Shown here: in pieces, positions 35,723 to 48,936 of the stretch
Layout of the letters: the number at the start of each line of letters is the position of its first letter
How positions within the stretch are numbered: the first letter of the stretch is position 1
Origin: Alitta virens
Lineage: Eukaryota; Annelida; Polychaeta; Phyllodocida; Nereididae
Direction: 5' to 3'
Assembly: GCA_932294295.1 (NCBI GenBank)
Contig: OW028579.1
Coordinates: forward strand, 8,058,370-8,122,369
Length of the DNA: 64,000 nt
Program-made: the position numbers and the translations under genes
The notes under the pieces: generated by a model
Told to the model about the DNA's origin: nothing
The model's input: only the letters and a program-made list of their open reading frames with translations
The model's database searches: none

Positions 35723-36940
35723 AGTTATGTTTGACAACTTTCAAATTTAATGAAAAAAAAAAATCTAGGTTAGAAAAAATCGGAAAAACTAGTTATCTGA
35801 AGTGGAAGACCTACTGTGAGCAACGAAAGGTATTTTCCCTTTTTTGCAAATTATGAAAAAAAGAAAGTCCTAAGACTTTTGAAACCAGTTGGTCAAAACA
35901 AAAGAAGTGGCTGGCATATCTTGATTGCATTTTCACAGTTCATAAGTCAAATATAAGCAAGACTGACTTGATTGACATTGTAGCTAGGGCAACTTAGAAC
36001 ATTGTGTAAAAGTTATAGTTTTTCAGCAAATGTTTGTAAAAAAAGTTTTCTAGTGATAATTACTCTTTTGAAAACATCTGTGGTACCTGTTAGGAGAAAG
36101 TATATGGGGGCCAAAGCTGAGTTAAATATTAGCACAAGAGAGAAAAAGTTTAGGAGAACAAAATTGAGAAATGTTCTTGAAATGTTTTTGAGGATACTTG
36201 ATGCCAACATTTCAAAAAGATCCATGCAGATACTTTACAGAGGTTGTTCCCTCTGAGAAAATAAATTTATTGCTGTCATCCAGAAAGGTCTGAAAAACAT
36301 GGAAATTGATCTGTCAGTAGCAGTTGCCAAAGCCAGTAATGACACTTAAAAATAAAAATGTTTCGTTTTTTTACCCCCCTAATCACGCACCTGTTTTAAA
36401 GCGTTTTATTTGACAAGGCTGTGTTGATGCAGTTTGTGATTAATAAGCTTTTTTTCCAACTTATATTCAAAAATAAAAAAGACAAAAAATCATGAAAAAG
36501 AAGTCAGTGTTCAAACTGAGCAGCTTTCTTCACTTCAAAAGCAATTTGTACCGAAAGTCATATCTTATTTGAAATGTAAAGCCCAGTTCGTGCAATTAGG
36601 GAACAGTTGAATTCTTTCTCAATAGACGGCAGGGCAATAAAATTCTTCAAGGATAACACAATATATGAATATTATGTAATATTAGTAATTATATTACCAT
36701 ATAAGCAGTCAAGTGGAATTAATGAAGCAATAAAGCCAAAAAAAAGTATAAAAATCATTTCGGATAATTTTCTGTTGTATTTCTCGCTTGGTTGCACGTA
36801 ATTCATATATTACAATTATTCTACTTCATAAATCACACGACTGTAGATATAAGGATATAAGGAAACAAATATGATGGAATTACATTTTTCTATCATGATA
36901 ATTGGCAAGAAAAGCATTCATGTAAAGTGTGAGACGAAAA
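35723..36940. other. no gene supported
   Basis: Very AT-rich with long A and T runs. Frames of 60-84 codons (for example 36002-36256) are lysine-rich and have no domain. Confidence 0.45.
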
Positions 36941-37000
36941 TAAATAGATAGATAGATAAATAGATAAATAGATAGATAGATGGATGGATGGATGGATAGA
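36941..37000. repeat. GATA/GATG microsatellite
   Basis: GATA units with AAAT breaks, then a block of GATG units. Confidence 0.95.
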
Positions 37001-37057
37001 CTGAGTGAGAGATACTTCGTGAATGGTAACAGGTCGATTGATCAAGCGTCTAACTTA

Positions 37058-37134
37058 ACTGACTGACTGACTGACTGACTAGCTGACTGACTAGCTGACT
37101 GACTGACTAGCTGACTGACTAGCTGACTGACTGA
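37058..37134. repeat. CTGA microsatellite with regular TAGCTGAC breaks
   Basis: CTGA units interrupted at near-regular spacing by TAGCTGAC, giving a higher-order pattern of roughly 12-20 bases. Confidence 0.95.
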
Positions 37135-37607
37135 TATAAAAAAAACTGACTGACTACATTCATAGTGTTATCCTAACGTATTCATAGCTTCAAAGTTATC
37201 ATACTGACAGCTTAACTCTTAAAGGGACCTTTAGTCCAAGAAGGGACTGACTGAGGTATACTTTGCACTGTGTGCACCTGCTAGGCTGAACTTGCACAGT
37301 ACCACGGGGGCATTTTACACCAAGTGGGGTTTATCATATGGCAAGTCCTGGAGGGAGGGTAACTACAGTGGATAACACAGCCAGATGAGATAAGGCCAGC
37401 CAAGATAAGATAAGGGAGTCTGGATCCCTAAGTCCCGGAGGGCATTAATCTCACAAATTGACAGCGACACTCCAAGTGAAGTTACCAGGATCCACAAGTG
37501 TACTTTATGTGCCAGGCACCCCAACTACAAGTACATGCAAATGCAAATGTATTTGACAAGACAAAAACCAAATTTCAAACAAATGTATTTAACTGAAGAA
37601 TAACGTG

Positions 37608-37652
37608 TCAATCAATCAATCAGTCAGTCAATCAGTCAATCAATCAGTCAGT
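37608..37652. repeat. ATCA/GTCA microsatellite
   Basis: Alternating AATC and AGTC units over about 45 bases. Confidence 0.9.
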
Positions 37653-40600
37653 TAAATCTTTTAACGTGGTGTGACACTGTCTGTCAGATGCCTATCTACT
37701 AGTTTCTACTATCTAGACATAATTTTTCATTAATAACCAGGCTTCACTGAACACGAATTCCATAAACACTCATTTATTCATATATTATCGCTGATATATA
37801 CAATGTAACTATCCAGTTTGGTTTTGAGGCGGCATGAATGTTTGTACCTTCCCCTGAAAAACATGACAAAAAACTGCCATGAATACGTGCTACATTTTTG
37901 GTATTCTTATAAAGTTTGCTTGCATACATAAGGAACTCACACACAGTTTAACCTCTCGCTGAATAAATAAATTATACCTTGTTCTGTCAAATATGTGGAC
38001 AATTTCTCAACAGGTATACATAGGAGTCACCCTTCATGATTTGCTTCTTCGTGGCTAGCAGAAGTTAATCCTATTGTCACGAATTCAGAATGCAAATTGA
38101 TATTCTCATCTCCAATGGTTGAGCATTTGGAGGAAATTCTGATTGTCTGCCAGAAATTTTGAAATCCGTATTTTTTACATTAAAGCACTACAGGTTAATT
38201 TACTGCAGATTATTGATATCCAAACTCTGGTCGAGAGTTAGCAAGGAGATAAGACATGCTTAAACATAACAAATGTTAGGCAAAATCTATTACTTATTGT
38301 CTCAATGTCTTAATGCTATTGGCTCTGAAGGTTTTGAGATGACCAGCTGCAGGATACAGACTTAGAGTCCACATTATTGATGGTGAATTGGTCATAATAG
38401 TGTGGTCTTAATTGTTGGTTGGACTGTTGTCCACACAAGTATTGGTGGGGTATGTAAAAGTCCTTGGAAATGACAATTGACAAGTTGACAGTGTTTGCAA
38501 AGGGGCGTGTTCACCCCTCATAATACTAGGATCAAATGACAGAGGATCTAGGGTTGATTTTCTCTGATGTTTTTGAAGAACATGATACAGTGAATGGCTT
38601 CATGAAGTGGCCTCTGATAATAAAGTTATGGCTCAAGTGGGAGTGGCGTGAATTAGCATAAGCAATCAATCTTACGATGGATGGATAACAAAAGTATACT
38701 TGTAATTTGTTTCATTTCATGGATGAATTACAGTATTTGAAAAATATTTCTTTCATGTATAATGCAGCTAATTCATTTCCACGCTGCATAACTGCATAGA
38801 GGCATGGTATGATTAATCTATTATTGTGGGAAAAACTTGTTTCTTTTCTCGACTTTTTGCAGAGAAAGCATATAGGTCTATGTAAAATACAGTATAACCA
38901 GTACAACAAAGTTCTCCAGTTCCGATTTTTAGTGCAAGCTTCCTATATGACAATGCATGCATGGCACTACAACTAATGTATTTTTATTTTATTTTTTTTT
39001 ACATTACTTAATAGTGGATCTCTAACTATTGAGTGTCCAGCCAGATATTGGATCTGCCATAGACTAATCATTATTAATTGGGATCCCCAATTGTCATTAG
39101 AAGAAGAATGTTTTTAAATTCCAACAATTTGCCTTAAAGGGAAAAGGACTGAATTGAACCACTGAATTATCAACATGAAATATTTCTCTCCCTCTTATCT
39201 GAGATGGGATTTCCACATTGGTGCAAGTCCTGTTCTATTTCGTGATAAAATGCGGACCCCAAACACAGCCCCTTGTAGAACATCTGCACAGTCACAACAT
39301 CTGGGCATTACTCTAGGAGGTAATCAGCAGTTTTAACCAGTTTGCTGAGATTTTAACCCGAAATGGGTGTTATTTAGATGGATTTATAATTTTATTTTAA
39401 TATAAGGAATGTTAAATTCATTTATTTAATTACATATCATTTTCATTCCAGAGGTTCATCTTACATTTGAACTCCAAGCAGCAAAACAATAAATGAATAC
39501 AAAAACAATTGATCCGGAGTCACTAGAGACTCCACGATTGATCTATCTACTATACTTCATCTATCAGCTGTTGTTTCACAATTTGTTTCTCTATTATCTT
39601 GGCTTAATTAGTTTATGGTGAAAAAACGTAAATCAGGAACCCCTTGCGGAACCTTTGAAGAGCCCTATCCTGGGATTCCTGTTATATTTTACCCTTTTTA
39701 CATTTTTTGATGACACGCACTTGCTTAAACACGGTCGCTAATTGTCAATCTATGTAGCTTGTCATTTTGAAGAGCTCTGAGACCTTCCAGAGGTCTAGCT
39801 TATGAACACTCAGAACTGTTAAATATTTACAAATTTCCTTGTCTTGTGTGAGTCTGGAACACATCCAGATGTGTGATTCAACCCCAAGGTATTCTGAGAG
39901 TACAACTTCAAAGGAAAATAAGTGTTACTTGCATTATTTCCTGTTTCCTCCAATTGGGGATATAGTGTTTTGAAAAAGACAGAAATTGTTCCTTTCTTTG
40001 TCTTAAGTACATTTATATACTTTTTTCTCATACCATACACAAATGAACCATTATACGAGCTAAGAGAGGCTTAACCATTAAGCCAAGTAGCTATGTCCTA
40101 TGTCCTTGCGCAAATCTTGGCTAGAGACAAATTTAAAATGTATGTACTAGTACAAATTGTATTCGTAGCATATTATAGATTAGAAGAATAAATGTAAAAT
40201 TTCACAAATAAAATATGAAATGGAAAGATATATTTACAATATATATAATATATATACTTATATTTTTTTTAAGTAGTCTTATGATTTAGAAATTCAATGA
40301 CAGAGCAAAATACAGCATCAACAGCAAATTGAAAAAGGATTGGTTTAATAAAATAAATCAGGCAAAAAATGCATTTTATTTTTATTTTTTTCATTTCATT
40401 TAACGGAATCGTGCAAATGATTTCCATTAATTACGAAAACAAAGTTCCAGAATTACTGTTTACAGAAATGATCACACATTGAATCATACTTTTGGTACCA
40501 CTGTATCTATGCATATGACACCCCAGATAAAACCTAACATCCTAATCTAAGTGAGTCAGCTAAATTAATAGCTGTGATCCGCAGGTTTTTGTTTACTGAT

Positions 40601-41441
40601 GGCATAAATATATTTCCCATAACATTCATATCTGGACAGGGACAATCCCTGCAGGGGCACTCCCACTGGAGATGGCGTTAAACCATGCTGCCATGATAAA
40701 CTGATACATCACTCTCAGAATATACTTCTCTATCAATTTAGCATAACGACATCAAACACATTCTGACATCCCTGACTGACTTATGACCATTTGAAGATGG
40801 CGCCACTAACAGGGGGTAAAGGGGTGGTCAAGGGCTACACTGATAGGGTAAAAGGTCAGATGTCTTGGATTCTGACCCATCATTCTTCATGGCATAAGCA
40901 AGCAGCTGAGCTGCATGGCCGGAGTACTGCAGGGTAGACAGCATGGACAATAGTTGTGTTATTTTTACATGATCTGACAGTGTTGTCTAAAATGCCTTTT
41001 TTTTCATGCCTAGCTTTAATTTAGTCTCTGAAACCATTAATTTGCGCGTATATAAAAATATTTTATAACTATATAATATATTATAAATGATGTTTAATAA
41101 TGAGGACCTAACATGAGTTTTGCTGTATTTACTAAACTCATGGCAAGTACATTTATGTGAAACAAACTTCAGGGATGGGTGATAATATTAGTGCATATAA
41201 ATGAAATGAAAACTGAAACCTGTCAGGAGTTGGTCATCCCACTATGAGTCCTGTGATTCAACACATGTCCCCTGGGTGGCCACTGTTGGGGGCCACAATG
41301 CTAAAATATTTGGGGGCTGTTGAAATTTGGGAAATCACTGGAATTTGCAAATAAAGTACTCCACTGTGGGGGCACAATAAATGCAACAAGATAGCCAATT
41401 CAGTATGCTCTTCTAGCTCTCACTCAAACTGTGTTGATACA
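37653..41441. other. no gene seen; one dispersed-element fragment
   Basis: About 3.8 kb of AT-rich DNA without a supported exon. GTGTGGTCTTAATTGTTGG near 38400 is a fragment of the ACAGTGGAACC element. AT runs occur near 40235-40270. Confidence 0.5.
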
Positions 41442-41619
41442 TACAGTGGAACCCTACAATTAAGACACCCCAATATTACGACCACCCAAAATTAGGATCA
41501 CATGATTAGGTCCAAAATTTTAATTAAAATGAAGAACATTTCAGGGCTAAAGGTAACCTGTATTTTGAGACCACCTCAGTGATTCCCAAGGATAGTCTTA
41601 ATTGTGAAGTCCCAATGTA
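41442..41619. mobile_element. near full-length copy of the ACAGTGGAACC element
   Basis: The left end TACAGTGGAACCCTACAATT is followed by AAGACACCCC. The right part reads TTTTGAGACCACCTCAGTGA, then AAGGATAGTCTTAATTGTG, and ends CCCAATGTA. It has the same plan as 24774-24965 and 32605-32741, with an AT-rich centre and no coding capacity. Confidence 0.8.
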
Positions 41620-41836
41620 TTTATCAAACATGCTTGGTATCACTTTCTTGACATATGCCTTTTATGAACTGAGGTATATTAGACACTGGGAACGCCGTGG
41701 AAATCCTTCTCAAATGTCAGCCATGGTGAGATATTTAATTTGTCAGGCCTGCAAAGAAAATGATGCTTAATATACTCTCTAATTAAGGCAATTATAGAAA
41801 TATATCTATGAAAAAGTATGTAATATAGTAAGCAAG

Positions 41837-41871
41837 GATAGATAGATAGATAGACAGATAGATAGATAGAC

Positions 41872-41905
<34 letters not shown>

Positions 41906-41951
41906 ATAGATAAATAGGTAGATAGATAGGTAGATAGATAGATAGATAGAT
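41837..41951. repeat. GATA microsatellite
   Basis: About 115 bases of GATA units with GACA and GGTA variants. The minus-strand Ile-Tyr-Leu-Ser frame through it is an artefact. Confidence 0.97.
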
Positions 41952-43567
41952 ATTTTCCAAACAAGACTGTACTACGCACACTACATATGGCAATTTTTTT
42001 TAATTCTCATGTTATTCTCCTGTTACAGATTTGACAAGTAATTTTGCCACATAATTTCCATGTATCATGCGCCAGTCCAAATCTGACATGTCTAAGAACA
42101 GGCTAATTTACTTTCTTGGAAAAAAAAAGAAAAAAGGAGAACGTGGAAGTATTTACCTATTATATATCATGTCATGCTTATCCAGATAATTGAGAATCCT
42201 CATATCTTGACAGAAATAATTTTCCGTGCCACTGCTAGTGTGAATTTAAGCGACATCATCGTCATATGGATTTGGCTTTTCCGACTTGAAAATTACTTCT
42301 TAAAACAATTATATTCTTGCAGTAATATTTGTACGGTTACATATTTAGAGGTGTGTATTTTTTTACCAATGATAAAATAATCGTAACAAGATAAATAAAA
42401 ATAAAAAAGCATTTCAAACATACTCTTCGTAAAAAATAAAAATCTTGCAGTTCTCAGTTTACTATAATAATGGATGATTTCTTGAATGTGTGAGTCTTAG
42501 AAAGACACTGGAAATTTTCTATTACTTTTTTTACACTAGTTGTTTTTCTTTTTCACTTTCTGGTGCTTACTTTACACTTGTGCTTTGTTGAAAATTGCTT
42601 GCCAATTTATAGCCACAGGCAATGAGAATAGATGTGTTAATAGTTGTGGCTTTTTACTCTTGCTGTGTAGTGGCTGATGGGCAGCTTTGGGGCATGTTGG
42701 ACAGACAGAGAGACGTGTCTGACAGTTGCTCATGGATAAATAGAGAAAGAAATGTATTACAGACAGACTGGGACAGACCGCCAGACAACGCAGTTAGAAC
42801 ATGGAGTCATAGCCAGCCATGACAATATTCACTTTTAATCAGAAATTTTTTAATGATATGAGTACACATACCGGCCAATAAAAGAAGTCTAACGTTATTG
42901 CAGGCTAATTAGGTATCTAATATTTATTTATTATAAATTATATGATTTTAATAAATTACTATACTGTAAGTACCAGAATAACTTTCTTTTTGAAGTTTAC
43001 TAATGTCACGATAAATAATAGCAAATGCTGCACTCGACTTTTCGGGTATAGCGACTTAAAATTAATACTTTCCTCGTCTAATTAATGAAGCAAATCTGAT
43101 TTAAATTCCCTTTTTCTCCCATCATTATACACTGTAATAATGTTTTATAACAGAATGAACAGAAATTACAGAATGTGACATTGGCCATTGAAGTTTTTGC
43201 TTATCTTTACTGTTGGCTCCGTGATTCTAGTGCATAAAACAATGTTTCTTTTGGATGACAAGAGGCAAAAGTATGAAGCATGAAGAATACAATGAGAGTT
43301 TGCATTCTATTCTCTCTGTTCCTTGGCATTATTGACTTGGCAAGTGACATTGGCCATGCAGGGCGTTTGTCAACATGTGTAAAGGAGTGATACATCAATG
43401 TTTTGTGGGGTGGGGTCAAGGGGTTAAAAGAGGCAGTGACCCCAACCCCAGGCATGTGCCAAGCAACTCTCACCCTAAACTACACAACGTCTCTTTGGCT
43501 TGGGGGTAAACTATTACATTATCCATGTACAGAGGCAAAAGTCAATGCTTGTATTTGGAAGATTTTG
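41952..43567. other. little seen; weak small ORF at 42622-42822
   Basis: A 66-codon frame starts with ATG at 42622. Its first residues, MRIDVLIVVAFYSCCVVADG, look like a signal peptide, but the rest runs through a GACAGACAGAG-rich stretch and shows no domain. Other frames near 43207-43603 on both strands contradict each other. Nothing firm. Confidence 0.35.
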
Positions 43568-43768
43568 TACAGTGGGAGACCTAAATTGCGACCAGTACAT
43601 TAAAAAATCGATAGATTAAAAAAATTAATTGCACTTAAATGGGTCCTTAAACTATGATAAGAAGTAAAAAAAAAAAGAAAAGAAAAAAAAAAGGAGAATT
43701 ACCCACCTTGAAATAAGAACTCTTTTGTGATTCCGTAAGTGGTCTGAATTGTCGGGTCACACTATTTA
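43568..43768. mobile_element. diverged copy of the ACAGTGGAACC element
   Basis: The left end TACAGTGGGAGACCTAAATT is followed by GCGACCAG. The right end reads AAGTGGTCTGAATTGTCGGG and closes TCACACTAT. An A-rich stretch (43669-43692) fills the centre. Confidence 0.65.
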
Positions 43769-45847
43769 TTTGTTTTTGTTGATTTGCTTCTTTTCTGTGT
43801 TAAATGGTTCTACTTTTTGTGTCATTTTCTAAGTACACATATTACTCATCCCCTTTTCTCTTTTTATTCTGCTCTTCAAAACCCACCACCAGGTGTCTAC
43901 TATAAGAAACCATAAACACAACAACAAAAGCCAGAACACTTTATGCCATGATATTCTATCCTGTTTACATTATTACTCCTGTATTACTATAAACATATTA
44001 GCACGTCTTTTGCACCCCATAATGTGTATTGGGTTGTGTATTGTGCTTTTTCTCTCTGATATTCACTTTGGGAACTGTATAGGGCCACCGGGTTGCCATT
44101 AATCCCCACCTGTGGTAGGTGCCTGATATTGGATAATGATGGCCTGTTAAGAATATCCATTCATATTACAGATGTATACCCTCAGCATAAATAGTTGTAG
44201 CTTTCTCTTGGACACCACATGTTGCCCCAAAGGGATAGGAAGTATCACCAGATATCACCCTATTGTGTGACAGGGCTAGGCACACCCTAGGGTGACATTA
44301 GGTCAGTTGCCCTGGGGCTAGGACGTTGTATGAAAGTTGATAAAATTATCGGAAGTCCAATTAATACCACCCTTTAGGTGACACTGAAATGACCGTAATA
44401 TCAATGTGTCTCTATTCTTGAAATTCTTATTTAGTCATACATTTAATGGGACCCACTACAAATAAAAACAAAGCTTTTGTCAGTTATAATTTCATACTTC
44501 GACAAGTTAGCTTTATTATACATTATACCTGCTTATAGTAATAATATAGGCAAAATTACATAGCATAGTTAGATTATATAGTGATTATATTGTATATCAC
44601 ATGTCAATGCTCTCCAACAACTTAATTCATACATTAAAAAAGACTTAATAATTTGAATAGAAAACACTTCGTAAATGATTTTTTACCAATCAACTGCCGA
44701 GAGGCGAATGTTCATGGTCATGTAGGAGCCGTGGTCCTAATGGCGAGGTGATCTCGGCAGTAAGTTTATTTAACTGTGTGCTCCTCTAGGTGCCAAGTCT
44801 ACCGCAAGAAGCAACATTTAGTTTAATGAAAAAAATTGCACTGCAGGGAGTGGGAGATCACCCATGCTTGGGGGTGACATTTTCTACCGAACGGAGTCAC
44901 ATCACAAATTACTTGGGCATGTATGACTCCGCACAGGGGGTGAATGTTTACATTTCCAGAACATATGGCTTCATTTTCAGGCCTCTCATTTGCAATGTTT
45001 GGGAGATGGGTAGGCCTACTAGTCAGGGGGTGTAATTTGTCGCCTATGGGTGGTACAGAGGGAAAGGGGGGCTTCAAACCCTTCATAACAAACAGGTTGA
45101 GACATGCTCCAGCTGCTCTAAGGTGTACTTGTGAAAGGTGTACTTGTGAAAGGTGTACTTGTAAGAATATTCTGATAGTCTTGGGGAGAGATAGTTCCTC
45201 ATGATATGCAGCTGTTATGTGATCTATGCCGGTGTAAATTTGATCTGTACTCTGACATTGACTTTTGTAAATGCGCTTACAATGGTATTGGTGTCTCGAA
45301 AGCGAGGCTTACACTTCGATATGTGAATTACTTCACCTCAATTTGCAACATAAATTCTAAACTATCACAAATATCCCACATTTGTTCTAATCTGTGCAAC
45401 TTAACAGTTTTCCTTTGAAGCTAATTTACCTGAAATCTCGAAGATTCGGTCAATTAGATATCAAATTGTGGGCGTATTTTCTATCATTTCATTCCATTTC
45501 ACACGTTGAAATCAAAGTGAAAACCACCAGGAATTTTAACCCGATTAGTTTCAAGTCTGAGATACTGTTTGGATGTTGTAGATAAGCCCATTGCTCAAGA
45601 TAAGCATTATCAATATCAACAAACTCCAACACTAATAGGGTGATTATTGAATGGTGTGTGTATGTAGCCAAGGGATTATCCTGTACTTAACCCCTCTGCT
45701 ACCCCAGTTATGTAACACCTCGTGTGTTCTTGATATGATATCGTATGACACTTATTAGGGTCATGTAGTGCAGATTGTGTTATGATAATGTGTGGGTTGG
45801 AATTTCAAAATTTGCAATTTCAAAATGGAGCTAAAATGAGTGACTTA
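43769..45847. other. no gene supported; small 15-bp tandem repeat
   Basis: Overlapping frames on both strands at 44790-45204 lie in a slightly GC-richer patch and have no domain. AGGTGTACTTGTGAA is repeated about three times in tandem at 45120-45165. GTGGTCCTAATGGCGAGGTG near 44732 is a fragment of the dispersed element. Confidence 0.45.
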
Positions 45848-46358
45848 AGCCACTGTCACACGGGCCGGTTGTGCCGTAGTGAACCCGTAGTATTACGTAA
45901 TAGTTATGTAACAGCTCTTTCCGCCGGTTTGGCGACCGGTTCTGGCAGCAAAAAGGGGCGGGGCAGCACCCGCCGGGTTACCCGCCGGGTGCTACGGGTA
46001 ACCCGCCGGCTGCCACGGGTTACCCGCCGGCTTCCATGGGTGCCTCGGCGGGTTCTACGGGTGCCTCGGCGGGTTCTACGGGTGACTCGGCGGGTTCTAC
46101 GGGTCACCCGCCGGCTTCCACGGGTCACCCGCCGGCTTCCACGGGTCACCCGCCGGCTTCCACGGGTTTTTTTTTTTTTTACACCCGTGAGATTTTTCGC
46201 AGCTTGGCCAAGGGTCCCACGGGTGCTTGACGGGTATCCACGGGTATCCTCGGGTGGCCGTATTGGGGCCGCCGGCTTCGAGCCGGGTAGCGATTTCCGC
46301 AACTATTACGTAATACTACGGCTTCACTACGGCACAACCGGCCCGTGTGACAGTGGCT
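45848..46358. mobile_element. complete GC-rich MITE, 58-bp inverted repeats, TTA target duplication
   Basis: The left terminal repeat (45848-45905) begins AGCCACTGTCACACGGGCCG and the right one (46301-46358) is its inverse with one mismatch in 58. Both are flanked by TTA (45845-45847 and 46359-46361). A 3-bp TWA duplication is the signature of PIF/Harbinger-type transposons, from family knowledge; the TIR itself was not matched to a named family. The element is far richer in G and C than its surroundings. Its core is a minisatellite, so the long frames through it are not genes. With TIRs almost identical, insertion should be recent. Confidence 0.88.
45966..46168. repeat. 21-bp GC-rich minisatellite inside the MITE
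   Basis: Units such as GGGTCACCCGCCGGCTTCCA with C, and variants GGGTGCCTCGGCGGGTTCTA with C, repeat with a 21-base period, preceded by shorter CCCGCCGGGTTA forms. Many units are self-complementary (CCCGCCGGG, GCCGGC). Because 21 is a multiple of three, both strands read as seven-residue Arg/Val/Thr-rich repeats without stops. A run of T (46167-46180) follows. Confidence 0.9.
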
Positions 46359-46362
46359 TTAA

Positions 46363-46454
46363 CGAATGAATGAATGAATAAATGAATCTATCCATCCATC
46401 TATCTATCTATTCTATTCTATCCATTTATCTGTCTATCTATCCTTCTATCTATC
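46363..46454. repeat. GAAT and TATC microsatellites
   Basis: GAAT units directly after the MITE's target duplication, then TATC/CATC units with TTC breaks. Confidence 0.9.
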
Positions 46455-47782
46455 GTAACAGTCTCTATTTCAAAAATGCAGTTTTTGTTGGACAGAACTG
46501 GACAGTGGTCAAGTAAGATTACACTGACCCACACATTGAGCACACACGGATCACATGACTGTCGAATCACCATGGAAACAGTAGTAACTCGTAGCATCTC
46601 TGTATCAATTCAGCAAGATGCGATTGACACATGTGTTGGTGCTACAGCCATTTCTGTTTGTTCTGGCTACAGTGGGTTGTTTTTGATGTTGCTTGAACCT
46701 GTCTCCTGCCTTGCCCAACTGCCAATGTAGCAACGCAAGCTGTCTACCTGTCAGTAAATGTGCCAAGGAAAACTAAACCATCTTTCATCAGCTTCTTTTG
46801 AAATCTCTGTCTCGTGCACACTCAATTTCTGCCTTTCAGCCCTGTCTTTCAGCAACTTTTGTATCCTGTTTTTTTTTCTTCACATGTTTCCATTTTTTTT
46901 TGCTGTTTTCCTTTTTTATGCCATTTTTTTTCAACAACTTCTTAATGTTGCAGATGGCCAAAAGACTAGAGAGAGAAAAGTAGGTGACAGACATGTCGAG
47001 AAGTCCATTTATAAGATTGAGAGGCTTTCGTGGTTGAGTCAATGGTCTCTTTGACTTCTTTTCTCAATTAAAGAAGGAAACTTCAGCGCTTTTAGGAGAT
47101 GGCTTTGAATGGATCGCTATTGTGATACTATTGTGGCAGATGTCTTTTGTATTAGTAAAATAATGTGGATTGTTTACTCATCGATATTTTATTTCTGGGT
47201 TTCTCACAAAGAAAAAAAAGTTATCTCAATGGTGAACAGTCATTTTTGAGGTTTGCAATCATTTACGACCGCTCTGTGTACTCTGAAAAGTAAAGAACCT
47301 GCGACATGCTAGCTAGTCTGATATATTTATATATAATGCATTGTTTTCGGCCCAAAATTGCCCTGGCAATATTGAAAAGGCTCATAACTTAAGTTCAGCT
47401 TCTGCTGGTCAAGTCATATTTTGACAGATAGTTTTAATTTGTGTTTTTCGAGTTATAGCATGTTTTTCATTGAGCTATTATTCATTCTTTATGCATGAGA
47501 AGCCCTTTTTTGTAGATTATGCAGGTGACTTGACTTTGGGTTCATTATTTAAAAGCTCTCTCAGTTCTACTTAGGTCTCAATCTCTGTAACGACTCTTCC
47601 TTTGACATTACATTTCAATAAGAGCCCCTGACTCCCCCAGAAGCCAATATAGAGTAACAGTGAGTGCATACTGCACAATGAATGACTATTGTCCTGCTGT
47701 GCATAGTACTATTTACTATCGACAGAGGGTGTGCTGCATGCATCCGGGCATCTTGAGTACAACATCTTGAGCAGACGTCAAT
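46455..47782. other. no gene supported
   Basis: An 84-codon frame begins with ATG at 46476 (MQFLLDRTGQWSSKITLTHT) but shows no domain. The rest includes T-rich stretches near 46860-46940 and AT-rich DNA. Confidence 0.4.
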
Positions 47783-47974
47783 ATGGCGAAGAACGAAAAA
47801 GGCTACAATGATGAAGAGGACGATTTTTCTGGTTCAGCTCACCTCACAGCTCACCAGGGGAGAAAGAGGGGTCACATGACCCTTCCCAGAGTTCCCAGAC
47901 AGGAAATCGATGGGGTAAAAGAAAAGCCCTTAGAACCAAAAGCAGAACTTGCAAGTTGCAAGACAATCAGCTGA
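47783..47974 (+). CDS. small ORF or first exon, hydrophilic, unknown product
   Basis: ATG at 47783 lies in a strong initiation context (AATATGG). It opens 63 codons reading MAKNEKGYNDEEDDFSGSAH, then HQGRKRGHMTLPRVPRQE, and ending ELASCKTIS at TGA 47972-47974. The start is acidic, the middle is basic, and there is no membrane segment or known motif. A GGGGTAAAAG within it could be a donor, making the first 44 codons an exon. Base composition is more balanced than the flanks. It may be a genuine start exon or a chance frame. Confidence 0.3.
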   Translation: MAKNEKGYNDEEDDFSGSAHLTAHQGRKRGHMTLPRVPRQEIDGVKEKPLEPKAELASCKTIS

Positions 47975-48195
47975 CAGCCAGGCTTGCCAATAGTTTTAAG
48001 TGGAGGCACTTGCGTTGATGCACTGTCTGTTTAAGGTACTCAGCCATTATGGGTACTTTAGGTGCAGCTATTGACAATAGGCATTGGAAGAAACCCACAA
48101 TATTGAAGATGCACTAAAAAGAAAATCGTTACCAGTGGTAAATATAATACTTTCCAAAAAGAACCGTGTGGACTGACTGACCGATTGATGAATTA

Positions 48196-48237
<42 letters not shown>

Positions 48238-48936
48238 GTCCTCTATTAATTTTATATAAAAAATCTCAGAGACTTCCAAGGCAGAGAACATTGTTTTCAA
48301 GTGTATATCTGGTCTACAGCTAGCGTGGAAAGTATTATAGAGTAGAGCCTTCCATTCTTCACGAGATAAGGACTTATAACTAAGAAAATAACTTTGAGAA
48401 TTGGATTGTGCTTTTTAGATTGGATTGTTAATAGCCCTGGATAGAAAATAGACAAGAAAGTTAAATGCTTCAATGAGAACACACCATCTGGGTGTTCAAT
48501 TGAATACTCGAGATTGCAAAAGAATCCATCTTTCAAAGTACATCAGGTAAAGAAGAAAACCATTTGGGGGGATTTCGGATGAGGTTTTGGCAGGAATTGC
48601 AATCCTCTTAGTCACGCCATGGCAATAGTCAGTCCGGGGGAACGAGGAAGACAAGTGATTTTGGCAGGGATAAAGAAAATGGACTCAGAATCAGACTCTG
48701 CAGTTTATTCTGTTACAAAATAAATATCCGGGGATTTTGATAATATCCAGTAAATCATAGACCTACCATTTATCACGCAGTTGCATATGATGCTAATTTT
48801 CAGCCCTTATCGGCCTTAATTGCGAGGTGGTCACATGGCTATAGTTCCATTCCACTTCACCCCTAAGGCCATCGCTAAAATAAGCTTAACTTATATGACG
48901 TAGAAGTTCCCTCAACAATTCACATAAATTTATTCC
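47975..48936. other. no gene seen; GATT microsatellite 48196-48237 and dispersed-element fragment
   Basis: A GATT tetranucleotide array lies at 48196-48237. CGGCCTTAATTGCGAGGTGG near 48814 is a fragment of the ACAGTGGAACC element. Confidence 0.6.

Noticed and set aside
37996..38018. Second recursive splice site candidate (CTCAACAG/GTATAC)
   Set aside because: The pyrimidine tract is weak and the donor half departs from GTAAGT; it is much poorer than the site at 60022.
41679..41993. 104-codon minus-strand frame rich in Ile-Tyr-Leu-Ser
   Set aside because: It is the translation of the GATA microsatellite at 41837-41951.
45782..46369. 195-codon Arg/Val/Thr-rich frame, and the opposite 132-codon frame at 45904-46302
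   Set aside because: Both are produced by the 21-bp minisatellite inside a MITE; the period is a multiple of three, so all units stay in frame, and the frames run through the TIRs.
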